Source: an uncultured Lachnospiraceae bacterium (GTDB lineage Bacteria > Bacillota_A > Clostridia > Lachnospirales > Lachnospiraceae). From it: a stretch of 64,000 nt of DNA. The position numbers were made by a program, and so were the translations under genes. The notes beneath the pieces are model-generated. The model saw only the letters and a program-made list of their open reading frames with translations. It ran no database searches and had not been told where the DNA came from. The DNA is taken from NCBI GenBank assembly GCA_902801585.1, contig CADCIU010000006.1:1-64000 (forward strand), read 5' to 3'. Shown one piece after another: positions 56,465 to 64,000 of the stretch; positions within the stretch are counted from its first letter, which is position 1, and each line of letters starts with the position of its first letter.

Positions 56465-57199
56465 TCAGGCCAGATGACTGATGATGATCCAAAGACCGCC
56501 GATCCCGACAAAGGCATAGATGACCTTGCCGAACATTGCGGCAGGGATCCGGTCATGGATGGCGAGTCCGAGGAGAGTGCCTGCAGCCAGAGCAACTGTT
56601 CCCGCCCCTACGAGCGGAAGATCTGCCATAGCGAGTCTTCCCATGACAAGACTGATGACCAGGATTATGAGATTGTTGACACATAAGAAGGCCTGGATCG
56701 TTGCGAGATACTCTCTTTTATCCTTGGTGGCAGGCAGCAGGTAGAGCGCGGCAGTCGGGCCGCCGGAAGCAAAAAGGCCGTAGCAGATGCCGCAGATGAC
56801 GCCGAGGATCGCACCGGACAGGGGCGTGGGATGGATCCGGATCCGGTTCGAGAAGACGAAGAAAAAGATCGAGATGGCGACGAACATGAAGCCCAGGAGC
56901 AGATACATGACGTCGGAACTGACCTTGGCGGACAGGACATTGACGATGCCGCAGATGACGGCGGTGGGGATCAGGAAGGGGAGCATAATGCCCCACTGAA
57001 TGCTGTCTCTGTATTTGACCGATATAAAGACAGTACTGATGCTTACCATGACGATCGAGAGCCCCATGGCTTTGCTGTATTCCATGATCAGCGGCAGAAA
57101 GCCCATGGTGATCATGGTGGTCCCAAAGCCCAGGGCGCTCTGTACACAGGAGCCGGCAAGGATCACAAGCATCACGAATAAAATGGTGGAAACGGACAT
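56465..57199 (-). CDS. TSUP-family (TauE/SafE) membrane permease
   Basis: 244 residues with eight helices. The two TSUP half-repeats are visible: GSCVQSALGFGTTMITMGF and GVICGICYGLFASGGPTAALY. Family members export sulfite, sulfoacetate or other sulfur compounds or organic anions. GAGGAG precedes the start. Its neighbour on the other side is a cysteine desulfidase-type enzyme, so a sulfur-linked role is plausible. Confidence 0.88.
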   Translation of the reverse strand: MSVSTILFVMLVILAGSCVQSALGFGTTMITMGFLPLIMEYSKAMGLSIVMVSISTVFISVKYRDSIQWGIMLPFLIPTAVICGIVNVLSAKVSSDVMYLLLGFMFVAISIFFFVFSNRIRIHPTPLSGAILGVICGICYGLFASGGPTAALYLLPATKDKREYLATIQAFLCVNNLIILVISLVMGRLAMADLPLVGAGTVALAAGTLLGLAIHDRIPAAMFGKVIYAFVGIGGLWIIISHLA

Positions 57200-57227
57200 T
57201 ATTTCTCCTCTTCATTAAGCGTGGAAA

Positions 57228-57244
57228 CGGTTTTATCAAAACCG
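57228..57244. promoter_or_regulatory. Inverted repeat between TSUP and cysteine desulfidase genes
   Basis: CGGTTTT-ATC-AAAACCG is a perfect 7-bp palindrome in the divergent region, a candidate operator for both genes. Confidence 0.4.
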
Positions 57245-57375
57245 ATTGTCGGAATTATGACTATGGTATCATACTATGCCTATATTTACCAAGGATGCTC
57301 AGATGGAATTGCGAAACGATGCAGATACAGGAATAATAGGAGGATATAAAAAAGGGAAAAAGGAGGAAACAGTAA

Positions 57376-58683
57376 ATGCAGCTGACGGAAGAACAATCGC
57401 GCAACTATACAGCGATCCTGAAGGAAGAGCTTGTAGCGGCTATGGGCTGTACAGAACCCATTGCGATCGCGTATGCTGCGGCTAAAGCCACCAAAGAGCT
57501 CGGGGAAATGCCGGAGCACATACGGGTGACCTGTTCGGGCAACATCATCAAAAACGTGAAAGGCGTCACGGTTCCTAATTCCGGCGGACAGAAAGGAATC
57601 GCGACAGCGGCGGTGCTCGGTGTCGTAGGCGGAGATGCGAACAAGATGCTGGAAGTCATCGCGGACGCGGATGATGAGGCGAGAAAACGGACGCGTGAAC
57701 TTGTGGCGGCCGGCATGTGCGAAGTGGAGCTGGCAGAGGATGTGCCGAATCTGTACATCAAGGCGGAAGTGTGGACCAATGATCACAAAGCAGCCGTTAC
57801 GATCGAGGAACATCACACGGATATCACGGAGATCGAAAAGGACGGCGAGACGGTCTTTATCGCAGTCAAACAGGTGACGGAAGAAGAGGATAGGGCCGAG
57901 AAAGGTGACCGCACCAAGATGACGCTGCGCGGAATTCTTGAATATGCGGACACAGTGGACCTGTCGGAAGTCGAAGAAGTGCTGGAGAGGCAGGTCCGAT
58001 GCAACACGGCGATCTCTCAGGAAGGCCTTGACAATCCGTGGGGCGCCAGAGTCGGCAAGACAATGCTGGAGAACTGGACGGATGACGTGAAATGCACCGC
58101 ATGTGCGCGTGCTGCAGCAGGGTCCGACGCCCGTATGAGCGGATGTCCGCTCCCGGTCATCATCAATTCAGGCAGCGGCAACCAGGGAATCACTGTTACG
58201 CTCCCTGTCGTGACGTATGCAGAGCGCATGCATCTGTCCACAGCCAAAATGTACCGCTGTCTTCTGGTCTCGAACCTTGTGTCGATCTATATCAAACACT
58301 ACATCGGTTCCCTTTCGGCATTCTGCGGCGCAGTCAGCGCAGCATGCGGAGCCGGAGCTGCTATTACATATATGGCCGGCGGGACCTATGAGCAGATCGG
58401 CGGCACGATCACGAACACACTGGGCAACGTCGGCGGAATCGTCTGCGACGGCGCAAAGCCCAGCTGCGCAGCCAAAATCGCATCGTCTGTCCACGCAGCT
58501 CTTCTGGCACACTATATGAGTACCAGTTCGAAAGAGTTTCTCGGCGGAGAGGGGTTTGTCGAGAGCGATGTGGAAAAGACCATTAAGAACATGGGATATA
58601 TCGGCAAGGTTGGCATGAAGCAGACCGACAAGGAGATCCTTAATGTCATGATCGATAAGGTCGACGTGGACTCCTGCCTGTGA
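57376..58683 (+). CDS. cyuA: L-cysteine desulfidase-family protein (UPF0597/CyuA)
   Basis: 435 residues with AAAGGAGG upstream. The family cysteines for an iron-sulfur cluster are in VAAMGCTEPIAIA, CTACARAAAGSDARMSGCP and ACGAGAAITYMAGG. CyuA-type enzymes break L-cysteine into pyruvate, ammonia and sulfide; other members act as serine dehydratase-like proteins. Twenty-eight bases later a symporter gene begins, so uptake and degradation of an amino acid are joined. Confidence 0.85.
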   Translation: MQLTEEQSRNYTAILKEELVAAMGCTEPIAIAYAAAKATKELGEMPEHIRVTCSGNIIKNVKGVTVPNSGGQKGIATAAVLGVVGGDANKMLEVIADADDEARKRTRELVAAGMCEVELAEDVPNLYIKAEVWTNDHKAAVTIEEHHTDITEIEKDGETVFIAVKQVTEEEDRAEKGDRTKMTLRGILEYADTVDLSEVEEVLERQVRCNTAISQEGLDNPWGARVGKTMLENWTDDVKCTACARAAAGSDARMSGCPLPVIINSGSGNQGITVTLPVVTYAERMHLSTAKMYRCLLVSNLVSIYIKHYIGSLSAFCGAVSAACGAGAAITYMAGGTYEQIGGTITNTLGNVGGIVCDGAKPSCAAKIASSVHAALLAHYMSTSSKEFLGGEGFVESDVEKTIKNMGYIGKVGMKQTDKEILNVMIDKVDVDSCL

Positions 58684-58711
58684 TTTTAAAAAAGTGAAAG
58701 AGGGAAAAAAC

Positions 58712-59938
58712 TTGGAAAAAGAGGGATTTTTTAACAGTCTGCCGTTTAGGCTTCTGGTGGCCCTGGCGGTCGGTATCGGCGCAGGTCTTATATTGTCAGC
58801 TACGGACGGGACAGCATTCACCACGGTGCTTCTCAACATCATTATTACCGTAAAATTTATCGTCAGCCAGTTCATCAGCTTCTGCGTGCCGCTGATCATC
58901 ATCGGGTTCATTGCGCCGTCCATCACAAGACTGGGCAACAACGCCTCCCGCATGCTGATCGTTGCGCTCTGCATCGCGTATCTCTCCTCGATCGGAGCGG
59001 CGCTGTTCGCGACCGGTGCCGGCTACACTATTTTGCCGTTCCTCCACATCAGCCCGGAAGTGGACGGACTTAAGGAACTGCCGCCGGTGATCTTCGAGCT
59101 CACGATCCCGCAGATCATGCCGGTCATGTCCGCACTGTTCTTCTCGGTTCTGGTGGGACTTTCCGCCGCCTGGAACGACAGCAAGCATATCACAGCGATC
59201 CTGGAAGAGTTCCAGCAGATCGTACTGAGCATCGTCACCAAATTCGTCATTCCGGTACTGCCGATCCTCATCGGCTGCACATTCTGCACGCTGGCTTACG
59301 AGGGGACGATCACGAAGCAGCTTCCGATCTTCCTGATCATCATTGTCATTGTCATGATCGGACATTATATCTGGCTCGCGCTTCTGTATGGGATCGCCGG
59401 TGCCTATTCGAGAAGAAATCCGATGAATGTGCTCAGGAACTACGGTCCCGCCTACATGACCGCGATCGGAACTATGTCCAGTGCGGCAACACTTTCCGTT
59501 GCACTGGAGTGTGCTAAGAAGTCTGAACCTACGCTGCGCGACGATCTCGTGGATTTCGGGATCCCGCTGTTCGCCAATATTCACCTCTGCGGTTCTGTCA
59601 TGACAGAGACTTTCTTCGTCATGGCTGTTTCCAAGATGCTGTACGGCGAATTCCCGTCGATCGGCAAGATGATCCTGTTCTGCCTGCTGCTCGGCGTATT
59701 TGCGATCGGAGCGCCCGGTGTTCCCGGAGGCACGGTCATGGCGTCCCTGGGCCTGATCACGGGCGTTCTGGGCTTCGATGAGACCGGCACGGCGCTGATG
59801 CTGACCATTTTCGCGCTGCAGGATTCCTTCGGGACCGCATGCAATGTGACGGGCGACGGCGCACTGACGCTGTTCCTCACCGGCTATGCCGAGAAGCATG
59901 GAATTAAAGAGGCGAAACTTGGAGATGTGCTTGGATAA
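58712..59938 (+). CDS. Dicarboxylate/amino acid:cation symporter (DAACS family)
   Basis: 408 residues from TTG 58712, chosen because AGAGGG lies eight bases upstream; the in-frame GTG at 58694 has no site. Eight helices and two hairpins. Family motifs include the serine-rich TAIGTMSSAATLSVALECAK and the APGVPGGTVMASLG hairpin, with NVTGDGA in the last helix (usual NMDG/NxxGD). It probably takes up serine, cysteine or a related amino acid with sodium for the enzyme encoded before it. Confidence 0.87.
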   Translation: MEKEGFFNSLPFRLLVALAVGIGAGLILSATDGTAFTTVLLNIIITVKFIVSQFISFCVPLIIIGFIAPSITRLGNNASRMLIVALCIAYLSSIGAALFATGAGYTILPFLHISPEVDGLKELPPVIFELTIPQIMPVMSALFFSVLVGLSAAWNDSKHITAILEEFQQIVLSIVTKFVIPVLPILIGCTFCTLAYEGTITKQLPIFLIIIVIVMIGHYIWLALLYGIAGAYSRRNPMNVLRNYGPAYMTAIGTMSSAATLSVALECAKKSEPTLRDDLVDFGIPLFANIHLCGSVMTETFFVMAVSKMLYGEFPSIGKMILFCLLLGVFAIGAPGVPGGTVMASLGLITGVLGFDETGTALMLTIFALQDSFGTACNVTGDGALTLFLTGYAEKHGIKEAKLGDVLG

Positions 59939-60007
59939 GAGAACGTCTTCATGTGAAGGATGCTGCTGTAAAGGGTTTACGGCAGAGATTTGATCCGGAA
60001 ATAACAA

Positions 60008-60043
60008 TAAAGAGGCGCCGCTTGTCGAAGCGGCGCCTCTTTG
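60008..60043. terminator. Bidirectional terminator between symporter and trpB
   Basis: AAAGAGGCGCCGCTT pairs perfectly with AAGCGGCGCCTCTTT around GTCG. Confidence 0.85.
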
Positions 60044-60078
60044 CTGACATAAACACTATAGCGTGCTCTGTTTTGACA

Positions 60079-61527
60079 TCAGACCTCAGGGAGCTTAGCG
60101 CGGTAGATGGCGAGTTCTTCGTCCGTGGGGATGTAATCGGTCATCTTGCCGTCGTGATATTTCTCATAAGCGACCATATCGAAGTAACCGGTGCCGGTGA
60201 GACCGAAAACGATGTTTTTGGCTTCGCCGGTCTCTTTGCACTTAAGGGCTTCGTCGATCGCAACGCGGATCGCGTGGGAGCTCTCGGGAGCGGGGAGGAT
60301 GCCCTCGACGCGGGCAAACATCTCCGCTGCCTCGAAGACTTCGGTCTGCTTGACAGAGACTGCTTCCATAAGGCCGTCATCGTAGAGCTGGGAGAGCACG
60401 GGGCTCATGCCGTGGTAGCGCAGGCCGCCTGCATGGTTGGGAGCGGGAATGAAGTCGCTGCCGAGCGTGTACATCTTTGCCAGAGGACACACCATGCCGG
60501 TGTCGCAGAAGTCATAGGCGTAGACACCGCGGGTAAAGCTGGGGCAGGAAGCCGGCTCAACAGCGATAATGCGGTAATCCGCCTCGCCGCGGAGCTTTTC
60601 GCCCATGAAGGGCGCGATCAGGCCGCCCAGGTTGGAGCCGCCGCCCGCACAGCCGATGATCATGTCGGCTTTGATGCCGTATTTGTCGAGCGCCGCCTTG
60701 GTCTCGAGGCCGATGACGGACTGGTGCAGGAGGACCTGGTTGAGCACGGAACCCAGTACATAGCGGTATCCGGGGTTGGTGACGGCGACTTCTACAGCCT
60801 CTGAGATCGCGCAGCCCAGAGAGCCTGTCGTGCCGGGGTGCTCGGCGAGGATCTTGCGGCCGACCTGTGTCGTGTCAGACGGAGAAGGTGTTACGGAAGC
60901 GCCGTAGGTGCGCATGACCTCGCGGCGGAAGGGTTTCTGCTCGTAGCTGACCTTGACCATATATACTTTGCAGTCCAGGTCAAAATAGGAACAAGCCATG
61001 GAGAGCGCCGTGCCCCACTGGCCGGCACCGGTCTCGGTCGTCACGCCCTTGAGGCCCTGCTTCTTGGCGTAGTAAGCCTGCGGAACGGCGGAGTTGAGCT
61101 TGTGGCTGCCGCTCGTGTTGTTGCCCTCGAACTTGTAGTAAATATGCGCCGGCGTCTGCAGCTTCTCTTCAAGGCAGTATGCGCGGACCAGCGGAGAGGG
61201 GCGGTACATCTTGTAGAAATCCTGGATTTCCTGCGGGATCGGAATGAAGGCATGCTCGTTGTCCAGCTCCTGTGCGACGAGCTCCTCGCAGAAGACGGCG
61301 CCGAGTTCCTCGGCGGTCATGGGCTGATGCGTGCCGGGATTGAGCAGCGGCGCGGGCTTATTCTTCATGTCCGCTCTGACGTTGTACCATTCAGAGGGGA
61401 TCTCATTCTCGGAGAGATAGATCTTGTAGGGGATCTTGGAGGCTTCTGTCTTCATGGAAGCTGCTGCCTCGGCTGAAACCTTGGAAGTTTCGACGGTCGG
61501 GTTGGCGGTGGTCTTGTTGGTCGTCAT
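60079..61527 (-). CDS. trpB: Tryptophan synthase beta chain, TrpB2 type
   Basis: 482 residues starting MTTNKTTANPTVETSKVSA after AGAGGAAATC. The longer frame reaches back into the leader without support. The PLP lysine is in NTSGSHKLNSA, the phosphate-binding loop in GCAGGGSNLGG. Length and N-terminal extension fit the TrpB2 group (about 430-480) that works without TrpA on free indole or other substrates. No trpA lies beside it. Expression is controlled by the tryptophan T-box upstream. Confidence 0.92.
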   Translation of the reverse strand: MTTNKTTANPTVETSKVSAEAAASMKTEASKIPYKIYLSENEIPSEWYNVRADMKNKPAPLLNPGTHQPMTAEELGAVFCEELVAQELDNEHAFIPIPQEIQDFYKMYRPSPLVRAYCLEEKLQTPAHIYYKFEGNNTSGSHKLNSAVPQAYYAKKQGLKGVTTETGAGQWGTALSMACSYFDLDCKVYMVKVSYEQKPFRREVMRTYGASVTPSPSDTTQVGRKILAEHPGTTGSLGCAISEAVEVAVTNPGYRYVLGSVLNQVLLHQSVIGLETKAALDKYGIKADMIIGCAGGGSNLGGLIAPFMGEKLRGEADYRIIAVEPASCPSFTRGVYAYDFCDTGMVCPLAKMYTLGSDFIPAPNHAGGLRYHGMSPVLSQLYDDGLMEAVSVKQTEVFEAAEMFARVEGILPAPESSHAIRVAIDEALKCKETGEAKNIVFGLTGTGYFDMVAYEKYHDGKMTDYIPTDEELAIYRAKLPEV

Positions 61528-61640
61528 GATTTCCTCTCTTTCCGGAGCTTTGAGAAAATGCTCCTTTTGCAATGACAGTTTGCGCTTGGAAGCGCTTTCC
61601 ATGGTATGCGCGGGACGAGGGGCAAATGATGTATTGCTTA

Positions 61641-61955
61641 TTACAGCAAAAAGACCCTGTCCCAGTATAAGTGCTGGGACAGGGTCTGAATAAACAAATC
61701 CTGCGGTGCCACCCGGCTTGACGTGATCTCACGCCCACTTAACGCATACTAACATATGCTGACTCTTGTTTACGGAGTGTCTCCTCCGTCTCGCATACTC
61801 CCGTTATACTGCCTTGTTTCCTGTAATATGGAACCCGGCCCGGTTTCTGCTCGCCCTCAGAAGTCCATTCAATTCTTGTGCTTCACTGCAATCCCACCAC
61901 CTGCAGCTCTCTGGGGAAACATGGAAAGAATCTACTCACTCTTCCTCAACGGTTT
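61641..61955 (-). promoter_or_regulatory. T-box riboswitch, tryptophan-specific
   Basis: On the minus strand the T-box sequence GGGTGGCACCGCAGG (61714-61700) precedes a strong terminator. Upstream, stem I carries an AGAGAGCTG-type element and a specifier region GAATGGAC; the codon TGG is at 61867-61865, which reads tryptophan. Uncharged tRNA(Trp) should pair there and with the T-box to form the antiterminator and allow trpB transcription. Confidence 0.9.
61645..61688 (-). terminator. Terminator of the T-box
   Basis: AGACCCTGTCCCAG pairs with CTGGGACAGGGTCT and is followed on the minus strand by TTTTTG. The alternative antiterminator uses the T-box just upstream. Confidence 0.9.
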
Positions 61956-61960
61956 AATAC

Positions 61961-61989
61961 TTTATAGCATTAATTTGGCGAGGTGTCAA
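61961..61989 (-). promoter_or_regulatory. Promoter of the T-box/trpB transcript
   Basis: TTGACA (61989-61984), exactly 17 bases, TATAAA (61966-61961). The -35 box lies inside a partial copy of the dispersed repeat end (GTGTCAAGG). Confidence 0.75.
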
Positions 61990-61992
61990 GGG

Positions 61993-62019
61993 GTGTCAAG
62001 GGGACGGTTCTTTTGACAC
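61993..62019 (+). repeat. Dispersed repeat, left arm of perfect inverted pair
   Basis: GTGTCAA, core GGGGACGGTTCT, TTTGACAC. Reverse complement is repeated exactly at 62030-62056, with a ten-base loop; the pair can form a 27-bp hairpin. Confidence 0.9.
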
Positions 62020-62029
62020 ATCCAAAAAG

Positions 62030-62056
62030 GTGTCAAAAGAACCGTCCCCTTGACAC
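62030..62056 (-). repeat. Dispersed repeat, right arm of perfect inverted pair
   Basis: Exact reverse complement of 61993-62019. It lies 92 bases upstream of the preA-like gene. Confidence 0.9.
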
Positions 62057-62148
62057 ATCCCGGTAGCATGGAAGGCAGCGGAGATGGTAAAATATAACTA
62101 CCGAAAAACTGCCGAAGGAAGGAAAAAGATTCAAGACGGAGGTTCAGG

Positions 62149-63648
62149 ATGTTAAGAAAAGAAATTCACCGCTCTGATATGTTGAAATGCGTGTTATGTT
62201 TAAATGCACCCTGTAGCACCGCCTGCGGGAAGATGGATCCTGCCGATTTACTCAGAAGCATCTGGTTTGACAACGAAAGGACAGCAGCGTATCGTCTTCC
62301 TGAGGAAATTTCATGTGCAGGATGTCCGGCGCCCTGCGAGGCGGCCTGCGTTCGTCCGCATGAGGTCCCGATCCGGAAACTGATGCTGCAACTGCAGGAT
62401 GAGGTGAGACCGAAATTAGAGGTCGAAGCGTCGCAGATCGAGGACAGGCTGCGCGCAGAATTATGTGGAATTCCCTTGGAAAACCCCTTCCTGCTCTCTT
62501 CTTCTGTGGTGGCCAGCACTTATGATATGTGTGCCAGAGCTTTTGAAGCAGGGTGGGCCGGCGCCGCCTTCAAGACAGTATGTTCTATGGAAATACACGA
62601 GGCTTCGCCGAGATATTCGGCGATCACCGGTGACAGCGGCACGATCGTGGGCTTTAAGAATGTGGAGCAGCTTTCTGACCACAGCGTGGAGGAGAACATG
62701 GAGATCTTCCGGCGTCTTAAGGCAAAATATCCAACCAAGTTCATTTTGGCCTCGATCATGGGAGAAGATGACGCTGACTGGGAGAGGCTGGCCAGGCTTT
62801 GCGATGAGAACGGTGCGGATGCGATCGAACTCAATTTCTCGTGCCCGAATATGGCGGAAGGCGGACTGGGATCGGACATCGGACAGGTTCCGGAGCTTGT
62901 GGAGCGGTTCACGGCAGCCGCAAGGCGCGGAACAAAGAAGCCGATCCTGGCCAAACTGACACCGAATGTCGCCAAAATGAGCCCTGCAGCGGAAGCTGCT
63001 CTTCGCGGCGGAGCAAATGGCATTGCCGCGATCAACACGATCAAGAGCATTACCGATGTCAACCCGCACACCTATATTTCGTCGCCTGCGGTGCATGGAA
63101 TGTCCGCGGTCGGCGGATACAGCGGAAACGCCGTCAAACCGATCGCGCTGCGCTTTATAGCAGAGCTGGGACACAACCCCGCTTTGAAAGAAATGCATCT
63201 GAGTGCTATGGGCGGTGTTGAGACCTGGGCGGATGCGCTGGAATTCATCATGATGGGGGCCGGCAGTATTCAGGCAACAACCGCAGTGATGCAATATGGA
63301 TACCGCATCATCGACGATCTGAAGAGCGGACTGAATCTGTATATGGCGGAGAAGGGCTTCAACAGTGTTTCCGAGATGATCGGATTGGGGCTGGATACGG
63401 TCAGTGAAACGACAGATGTCCTCGAGAGGGATACGATCCTGTATCCGAAATTCAATCTCAAGAAGTGTATCGGCTGCGGCCGCTGTGCGATTTCATGTGG
63501 GGACGGCGGACATCAGGCGATCAGGCTGACGCCGGAGAGAAAGCCGCAGATGGATGCCAAGAAATGCGTCGGCTGCCATCTCTGCGTTCTTGTGTGTCCG
63601 CAGAGGGCGATCACTCCGAGCGGCCGAAGGGTCGCGAGGAAGGGATGA
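62149..63648 (+). CDS. PreA-like dihydropyrimidine dehydrogenase with extra N-terminal iron-sulfur domain
   Basis: 499 residues. Residues 1-90 hold CVLCLNAPCSTAC and CAGCPAPCEAACVRP, the four-cysteine sets normally found in the partner subunit PreT (or domain I of mammalian DPD). Residues about 105-415 form the FMN barrel with the active-site loop NFSCPNMAEGGLGSD. The C-terminus carries two [4Fe-4S] motifs (CIGCGRCAISCGD and CVGCHLCVLVCP). The enzyme reduces uracil/thymine-type rings or a related substrate. No preT lies in the window. GGAGG is about eight bases upstream. Confidence 0.85.
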   Translation: MLRKEIHRSDMLKCVLCLNAPCSTACGKMDPADLLRSIWFDNERTAAYRLPEEISCAGCPAPCEAACVRPHEVPIRKLMLQLQDEVRPKLEVEASQIEDRLRAELCGIPLENPFLLSSSVVASTYDMCARAFEAGWAGAAFKTVCSMEIHEASPRYSAITGDSGTIVGFKNVEQLSDHSVEENMEIFRRLKAKYPTKFILASIMGEDDADWERLARLCDENGADAIELNFSCPNMAEGGLGSDIGQVPELVERFTAAARRGTKKPILAKLTPNVAKMSPAAEAALRGGANGIAAINTIKSITDVNPHTYISSPAVHGMSAVGGYSGNAVKPIALRFIAELGHNPALKEMHLSAMGGVETWADALEFIMMGAGSIQATTAVMQYGYRIIDDLKSGLNLYMAEKGFNSVSEMIGLGLDTVSETTDVLERDTILYPKFNLKKCIGCGRCAISCGDGGHQAIRLTPERKPQMDAKKCVGCHLCVLVCPQRAITPSGRRVARKG

Positions 63649-63697
63649 GCCGCGAAAAGAATTTAAAAAACAGACTTTACCAAGAAGGAAGTAATAC

Positions 63698-64000
63698 ATG
63701 AGAGACATGACCTCCGGTGATCCGCGCGGTCATCTGTGGCGCTACGCATTGCCGCTGCTTTTGGGAAACTGGCTGCAGCTTGCTTACAATGCGGTGGACT
63801 CGATCATCGCGGGGCGCTTTATCGGACAGAGAGCGCTGGCAGCAGAGGGGATCGCGGCACCGGTGATGAATCTGGTGATCCTTGCGATCAGCGGCCTGTG
63901 TATCGGGGCAGGCGTACTGATGAGCGAATATTTCGGCGCGAAAAATTTTGCAAAGCTCAGGCAGACAATGTCCACAATGCTTCTGTTCGGCGCAGCCGCG
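63698..64000 (+). CDS. MATE-family transporter, 3'-partial
   Basis: 101 residues up to the window end, starting MRDMTSGDPRGHLWRYALPL, with AAGGA upstream. The first helices and SIIAGRFIGQRALAAEGIAAP match the N-terminal MATE motif. Function as a sodium- or proton-driven multidrug or metabolite exporter is inferred from family. It begins 49 bases after the PreA-like gene. Confidence 0.85.
   Translation, partial: MRDMTSGDPRGHLWRYALPLLLGNWLQLAYNAVDSIIAGRFIGQRALAAEGIAAPVMNLVILAISGLCIGAGVLMSEYFGAKNFAKLRQTMSTMLLFGAAA

Noticed and set aside
57276..57485. Small frame before the cysteine desulfidase gene
   Set aside because: It overlaps the leader and the first codons of the well-supported gene in another frame and resembles no known protein.
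1..64000. tRNA, rRNA, prophage or insertion-sequence genes
   Set aside because: I read for tRNA cloverleaf ends, transposase and integrase motifs and saw none; a tool scan could still find small RNA genes I missed.

Overview
The window looks like a chromosomal segment of an anaerobic gut-type Clostridium relative, probably Lachnospiraceae. The basis is mixed: moderate GC, strong AGGAGG-type ribosome binding sites, a T-box riboswitch, a glycyl radical enzyme, FchA plus FolD folate genes, a PrdX-type editing protein, sortase-type surface adhesin repeats and a PreA-type enzyme. This placement is inference from gene content. No rRNA, tRNA, CRISPR array, prophage or transposase gene was recognised.

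Layout. 1-3.8 kb: a glycyl radical enzyme frameshifted just before its glycyl-radical loop, a fructose-6-phosphate-aldolase-like transaldolase and a ROK kinase, a set that fits sugar-phosphate catabolism. 3.9-17.5 kb: housekeeping and small regulatory genes, namely an XRE membrane regulator, PrdX, 5-formyl-THF cyclo-ligase, a TetR-CPBP pair, the fchA-folD-hflX operon, exonuclease III, a HAD plus ParB-like pair, a MATE transporter fused to a histidine-kinase-like ATPase domain, and fructose-bisphosphate aldolase. 17.7-24.9 kb: a CPBP membrane protein with terminal repeats and a 1682-residue surface adhesin with thioester, SpaA-like and VaFE repeats.

25.0-51.5 kb is the most unusual part. Two leftward genes encode membrane-anchored zinc-ribbon proteins (a double C-type lectin and a degenerate class-A beta-lactamase fold). 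Divergent to them run thirteen rightward genes: a tubulin/FtsZ-like GTPase with six C-terminal zinc ribbons, a large partner of unknown fold, a membrane vWA protein, a small beta-rich protein, a P-loop GTPase with split zinc ribbon, its pseudo-GTPase paralogue, a 1147-residue protein resembling GTPase-associated GAP1 proteins, two membrane proteins, a secreted vWA protein, an acidic membrane protein, a YbjN-domain protein, a TEYLGG-repeat protein and a second zinc-ribbon C-type lectin. I read this as one system: a cytoskeletal or GTPase core inside the cell coupled to vWA and lectin-like modules outside. Its function is unknown to me; membrane remodelling or biological conflict are the candidate roles.

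51.6-59.9 kb: a 5-oxoproline utilisation cluster (atypical Nramp-family transporter, PxpB, PxpC, DUF1445 protein, PxpA), a TSUP exporter, and an L-cysteine desulfidase-family enzyme with a dicarboxylate/amino-acid symporter. 60.0-64.0 kb: a TrpB2-type tryptophan synthase beta chain behind a tryptophan T-box, a PreA-like dihydropyrimidine dehydrogenase with an extra N-terminal iron-sulfur domain, and the start of a second MATE transporter.

Across the window I count eleven copies of a 26-27 bp quasi-palindromic repeat with a conserved GGGGACGGTTCT core and two alternative sets of complementary ends. Copies occur in tandem, in perfect inverted pairs, over one stop codon and next to one promoter.
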